Shown here in pieces: positions 14,720 through 16,960 of a stretch of DNA of 16,960 nt. This DNA is from DATKMG01 sp035541995 (GTDB taxonomy: Bacteria > Acidobacteriota > Terriglobia > Versatilivoradales > Versatilivoraceae): positions 1 to 16,960 of the forward strand of contig DATKMG010000440.1 of the NCBI GenBank assembly GCA_035541995.1. The letters are read 5' to 3'. Position 1 is the first letter of the stretch. Every line of letters begins with the position of its first letter. The notes beneath the pieces were generated by a model. The model saw only the letters and a program-made list of their open reading frames with translations. It made no database searches and was not told where the DNA came from. A program made the position numbers and the translations under genes.

Positions 14720-16660
14720 ATGCACTCTTATCCAAACATATCCCTGGCGCTCGCCTTAACGATCCTGCTCACCATGTCCGGAGTTGGGTTTTCGCAGAAT
14801 GCGTCCCAGGGAGATCCCAGTCCAACGGACCTCATTCTATTCCTCAACCAAACAATAGACTGGTATCGCCAACTGGATTCCCAGCGGCAGATGGCAATGG
14901 AACCTGAGGAAGCGCTAATCGTTAATGAGAATCAGCAGGTGGCCGGTGAAGTAGCATGGCTTGCTTTCGAGTTCGCCAGAACAGAAGCCGGGACGATAGA
15001 AAAACCGGCTAGCTCGACCTTGACGGGAAATCAAGACACCGATTCATCGCGGTTTCAGTCACTCCTTAAAATGTCTGCCACATTGGAAGGGAAAGATCGG
15101 GAAACCCGAGCGGAATTGGAATCACTTCGTCAGAAGTTAGTCTCTGCGACTGGGAATCGGCGTCGGGCCCTGCAATCGCAAATCGCAGAGACGCAGAGCG
15201 AACTCGACCTGCTCGTGGCCAGAAAAGATGCCATCCGCACCATGCTCGATTTCGTTGGCGGGTCGAGCGCCAACGGGTTGGGGGCGAGCGGGCTGCGGGA
15301 GAAAATCGAAGCCTTGGCCAGGTCCATTCCAGCAGCCTTGCCTAAACCCTCGACCAAGCAAGAGCCGGCACCTTCCAGTTATCAGCAACCTATGCCGGTT
15401 CTCGCGGCGGGAACGCGGAAGCCGGAGTCCTCGGGCGTTTGGAGTCTGGCTTCGGATCTGTTCCTCCTGTCTCGAAACATCCGTACTCTTGGTTATTCGA
15501 TTCAACTCACCGATTCTTTGGCCCAAAAAAACAAGGCACTCCGGTCCCCCTTAGTAGACAAACTCAGAGGAATGTCCAGGCGCAGTGACGAACTGGCCAA
15601 GCAAGCTGATTCGGGAGACCAGACCGAACTGGCTCAGGCGAAAAAGGAATTTGATGGGTTGACTGCTCAGTTCAAGCAGACTTCCGCGGCGGTTCTTCCA
15701 TTGAGCAAACAGGGGATCCTGCTCGGCGTCTACAAACGGAATCTCACCTCCTGGCAGAGCATGATTGGGAGCCGATACAAAGCTGAATTCAGGAGCCTGC
15801 TCGTCAGAATTCTTCTTCTCTTAGTACTCCTGGCGACGATCAGCGGGGCCGCCGAACTGTGGAGACGCGCTATCTTTCGGTTGGTTCACGATGTCCGCCG
15901 CCGCTACCAGTTCCTGCTGTTGCGGAAGATTGTGTTCTGGTGCTTGATTGGGATCGTACTAATTTTTTCTTTTGCCAGTGAACTTGGGTCCGTGGCCACC
16001 TTTGCCGGGCTGATGACGGCAGGGCTGGCTGTGGCGCTTCAGAATGTAATTCTTTCAATTGTTGGCTACTTCTTTCTGATTGGAAAATTTGGCATCAGGG
16101 TGGGAGACCGGGTGCAAGTGGCTGGCGTGACTGGCGAAGTCGTGGATATCGGGCTTGTGCGGTTCCATCTGCTCGAGTTGGTCACTGGTGGGGGGAAGAC
16201 CCCGAGCGGCCGAGTGGTTGCGTTCTCGAACTCAATCGTGTTCTTATCAACCGCGGGCCTTTTTAAGCAGATCCCGGGCACCAATTTCGTCTGGCACGAG
16301 ATTACATTGACGATGCCTCCTGGCACAGACTATGCATTCGCTGAAGAGCACTTGCGAAAGGCTGTCGATGCGGTTTTCTCTGAGTACAGAGAACAGATGG
16401 AACAGCAACACAGGCAACTGGAGAGGACTCTGAGATCGACACCGGTGGGTTCCCTGGGGCCAAGAAGCCGGCTTCGTCTCACTTCCTCCACCCTTGAAGC
16501 CGTGATTCAATACCCGGTGGACATCCTGCATTCAACCGACATCGATGACCGGATGACCCGTGAGTTGCTCAAGGTGATGGATCAAGAGCTCGGGCCCAAA
16601 TTGCCGGGCACCGCCTCTTCCGGCATGAGGCTGAGGACTGACCTGTCCTCTCCCGACTGA
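14717..16660 (+). CDS. MscS-family mechanosensitive channel with long coiled-coil domain
   Basis: The protein has 647 residues. The start is ATG 14717 (a second ATG follows directly), with GAGAAGG upstream. A signal peptide covers about residues 1-27 (ISLALALTILLTMSGVGFSQ). Residues about 30-345 form a large extracytoplasmic region with a coiled coil at about 115-180 (DRETRAELESLRQKLVSATGNRRRALQSQIAETQSEL). Membrane spans follow at about 358-380 and 400-425, then the pore helix region at about 430-455 (ATFAGLMTAGLAVALQNVILSIVGYFFLI). The MscS beta domain is IRVGDRVQVAGVTGEVVDIGLVRFHLLEL…GRVVAFSNSIVF. This is the size class of large MscS-like channels with periplasmic extensions. Expected role: release of solutes on osmotic downshift, or a more specialised channel. 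It is longer than E. coli MscS (286 residues) because of the N-terminal domain. It is complete. Confidence 0.9.
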   Translation: MMHSYPNISLALALTILLTMSGVGFSQNASQGDPSPTDLILFLNQTIDWYRQLDSQRQMAMEPEEALIVNENQQVAGEVAWLAFEFARTEAGTIEKPASSTLTGNQDTDSSRFQSLLKMSATLEGKDRETRAELESLRQKLVSATGNRRRALQSQIAETQSELDLLVARKDAIRTMLDFVGGSSANGLGASGLREKIEALARSIPAALPKPSTKQEPAPSSYQQPMPVLAAGTRKPESSGVWSLASDLFLLSRNIRTLGYSIQLTDSLAQKNKALRSPLVDKLRGMSRRSDELAKQADSGDQTELAQAKKEFDGLTAQFKQTSAAVLPLSKQGILLGVYKRNLTSWQSMIGSRYKAEFRSLLVRILLLLVLLATISGAAELWRRAIFRLVHDVRRRYQFLLLRKIVFWCLIGIVLIFSFASELGSVATFAGLMTAGLAVALQNVILSIVGYFFLIGKFGIRVGDRVQVAGVTGEVVDIGLVRFHLLELVTGGGKTPSGRVVAFSNSIVFLSTAGLFKQIPGTNFVWHEITLTMPPGTDYAFAEEHLRKAVDAVFSEYREQMEQQHRQLERTLRSTPVGSLGPRSRLRLTSSTLEAVIQYPVDILHSTDIDDRMTRELLKVMDQELGPKLPGTASSGMRLRTDLSSPD

Positions 16661-16672
16661 TTGGGATTTCTC

Positions 16673-16835
16673 ACCACAAAGGCACGGAGGACACAGAGTC
16701 AAAAATCACGGGAACTGGGTTTAGACCCTGCTTGCAGGATCAGCGACAGCAAGGAGAGAGTCTCCGATATCCAGGCCTGTCATGAACTCGAGATTTCAGG
16801 TGGGTTCTTCCCTGTGCCCTCTGTGTCTCTGTGGT
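16673..16835. repeat. Extragenic element with 26-bp imperfect terminal inverted repeats
   Basis: The left arm, 16673-16698, begins ACCACAAAGGCACGG; the right arm, 16810-16835, read on the opposite strand, begins ACCACAGAGACACAG. They match at 21 of 26 positions, all differences being transitions. Each arm is a loose repeat of a CACAGAG-type unit of about nine bases. Such 'ACCACAGAGACACAGAG' sequences recur between genes in many bacterial genomes. The 111-base interior has no gene. The element starts 13 bases after the channel gene's stop codon. Confidence 0.6.
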
Positions 16836-16923
16836 TAAATCATAATTGAGGTTAACGACAACATTACCACTTTGTGCCGAGACTTGGAGGTTGGGATCGT
16901 TCCATCCTGGCTATTTGTATTTA

Positions 16924-16941
16924 CTCCTTGGGACCAAGGAG
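16924..16941. other. Perfect 8-bp hairpin near the window end
   Basis: CTCCTTGG and CCAAGGAG are separated by two bases. It could be a terminator stem without a T run, or an RNA element masking an AGGAGG ribosome binding site of a gene beyond the window. The right flank is cut off, so this cannot be decided. No gene is visible from 16836 to the end. Confidence 0.4.
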
Positions 16942-16960
16942 GTAAGCATACGTCAGGAGT

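Noticed and set aside
16661..16849. 62-codon frame after the channel gene
   Set aside because: It is made almost wholly of the CACAGAG inverted-repeat element.

Overview
The window looks like chromosomal DNA of a Gram-negative, probably soil- or sediment-dwelling heterotroph. Nearly every larger product carries an export signal. There is a periplasm-facing MscS-type channel, a SYLF lipid-binding protein, a FecR/DUF6600-like protein and several secreted carbohydrate-active proteins of a sort common in Acidobacteriota, Verrucomicrobiota and related phyla. No rRNA or other marker gene is present, so Acidobacteriota-like is a guess from gene content only. Base composition looks even, and I see no phage, plasmid, transposase, CRISPR or tRNA signature.

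Layout. 9-1952 (-): large exported DUF4091 glycoside-hydrolase-like protein. 2299-2631 (+): four-helix membrane protein of the 'phage holin family' type. 3123-3842 (+): SYLF/Ysc84 protein. 3831-4578 (-): broken GH2 glycosidase whose start, end and some barrel segments survive around two internal deletions. 4629-4752: repeated 36-bp motif and a REP-like palindrome. 4818-5525 (-): SUMF1-fold protein without the catalytic cysteines of formylglycine-generating enzyme, possibly preceded by a small ORF. 5729-6636: poorly coding stretch with two small candidate genes. 6819-8348 (-) is divergent from 8639-9769 and 9828-11297 (+): an exported all-helical glycosidase-like protein faces a PD40-type propeller protein and a GH39-like clan A glycosidase. 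Directly after the latter, at 11299-11481, lies the 3' tail of a lost DUF4038/collagen-binding-type gene. 11750-11941 (+): tiny exported Lys/Thr-rich protein. 12450-14480 (+): FecR-like plus DUF6600 protein with a Gln-rich coiled tail. 14537-14719: array of hairpins ending in a second copy of the 36-bp motif. 14717-16660 (+): MscS-family channel with a long extracytoplasmic coiled-coil domain. 16673-16835: imperfect terminal inverted repeat of the 'ACCACAGAGACACAGAG' type.

The unifying theme is exported polysaccharide processing: DUF4091, GH2 remnant, helical-barrel protein, propeller, GH39-like enzyme and DUF4038 tail. Two members are visibly decayed, so this looks like a saccharide-use region being eroded. 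The other genes (SYLF, DUF6600, MscS-like, small Lys-rich protein) are envelope proteins with no visible tie to it. I found no convincing complete novel system. The least explained signal is the 36-bp repeat, whose two copies differ mainly at synonymous positions of one reading frame and both sit beside gene starts and hairpin elements.
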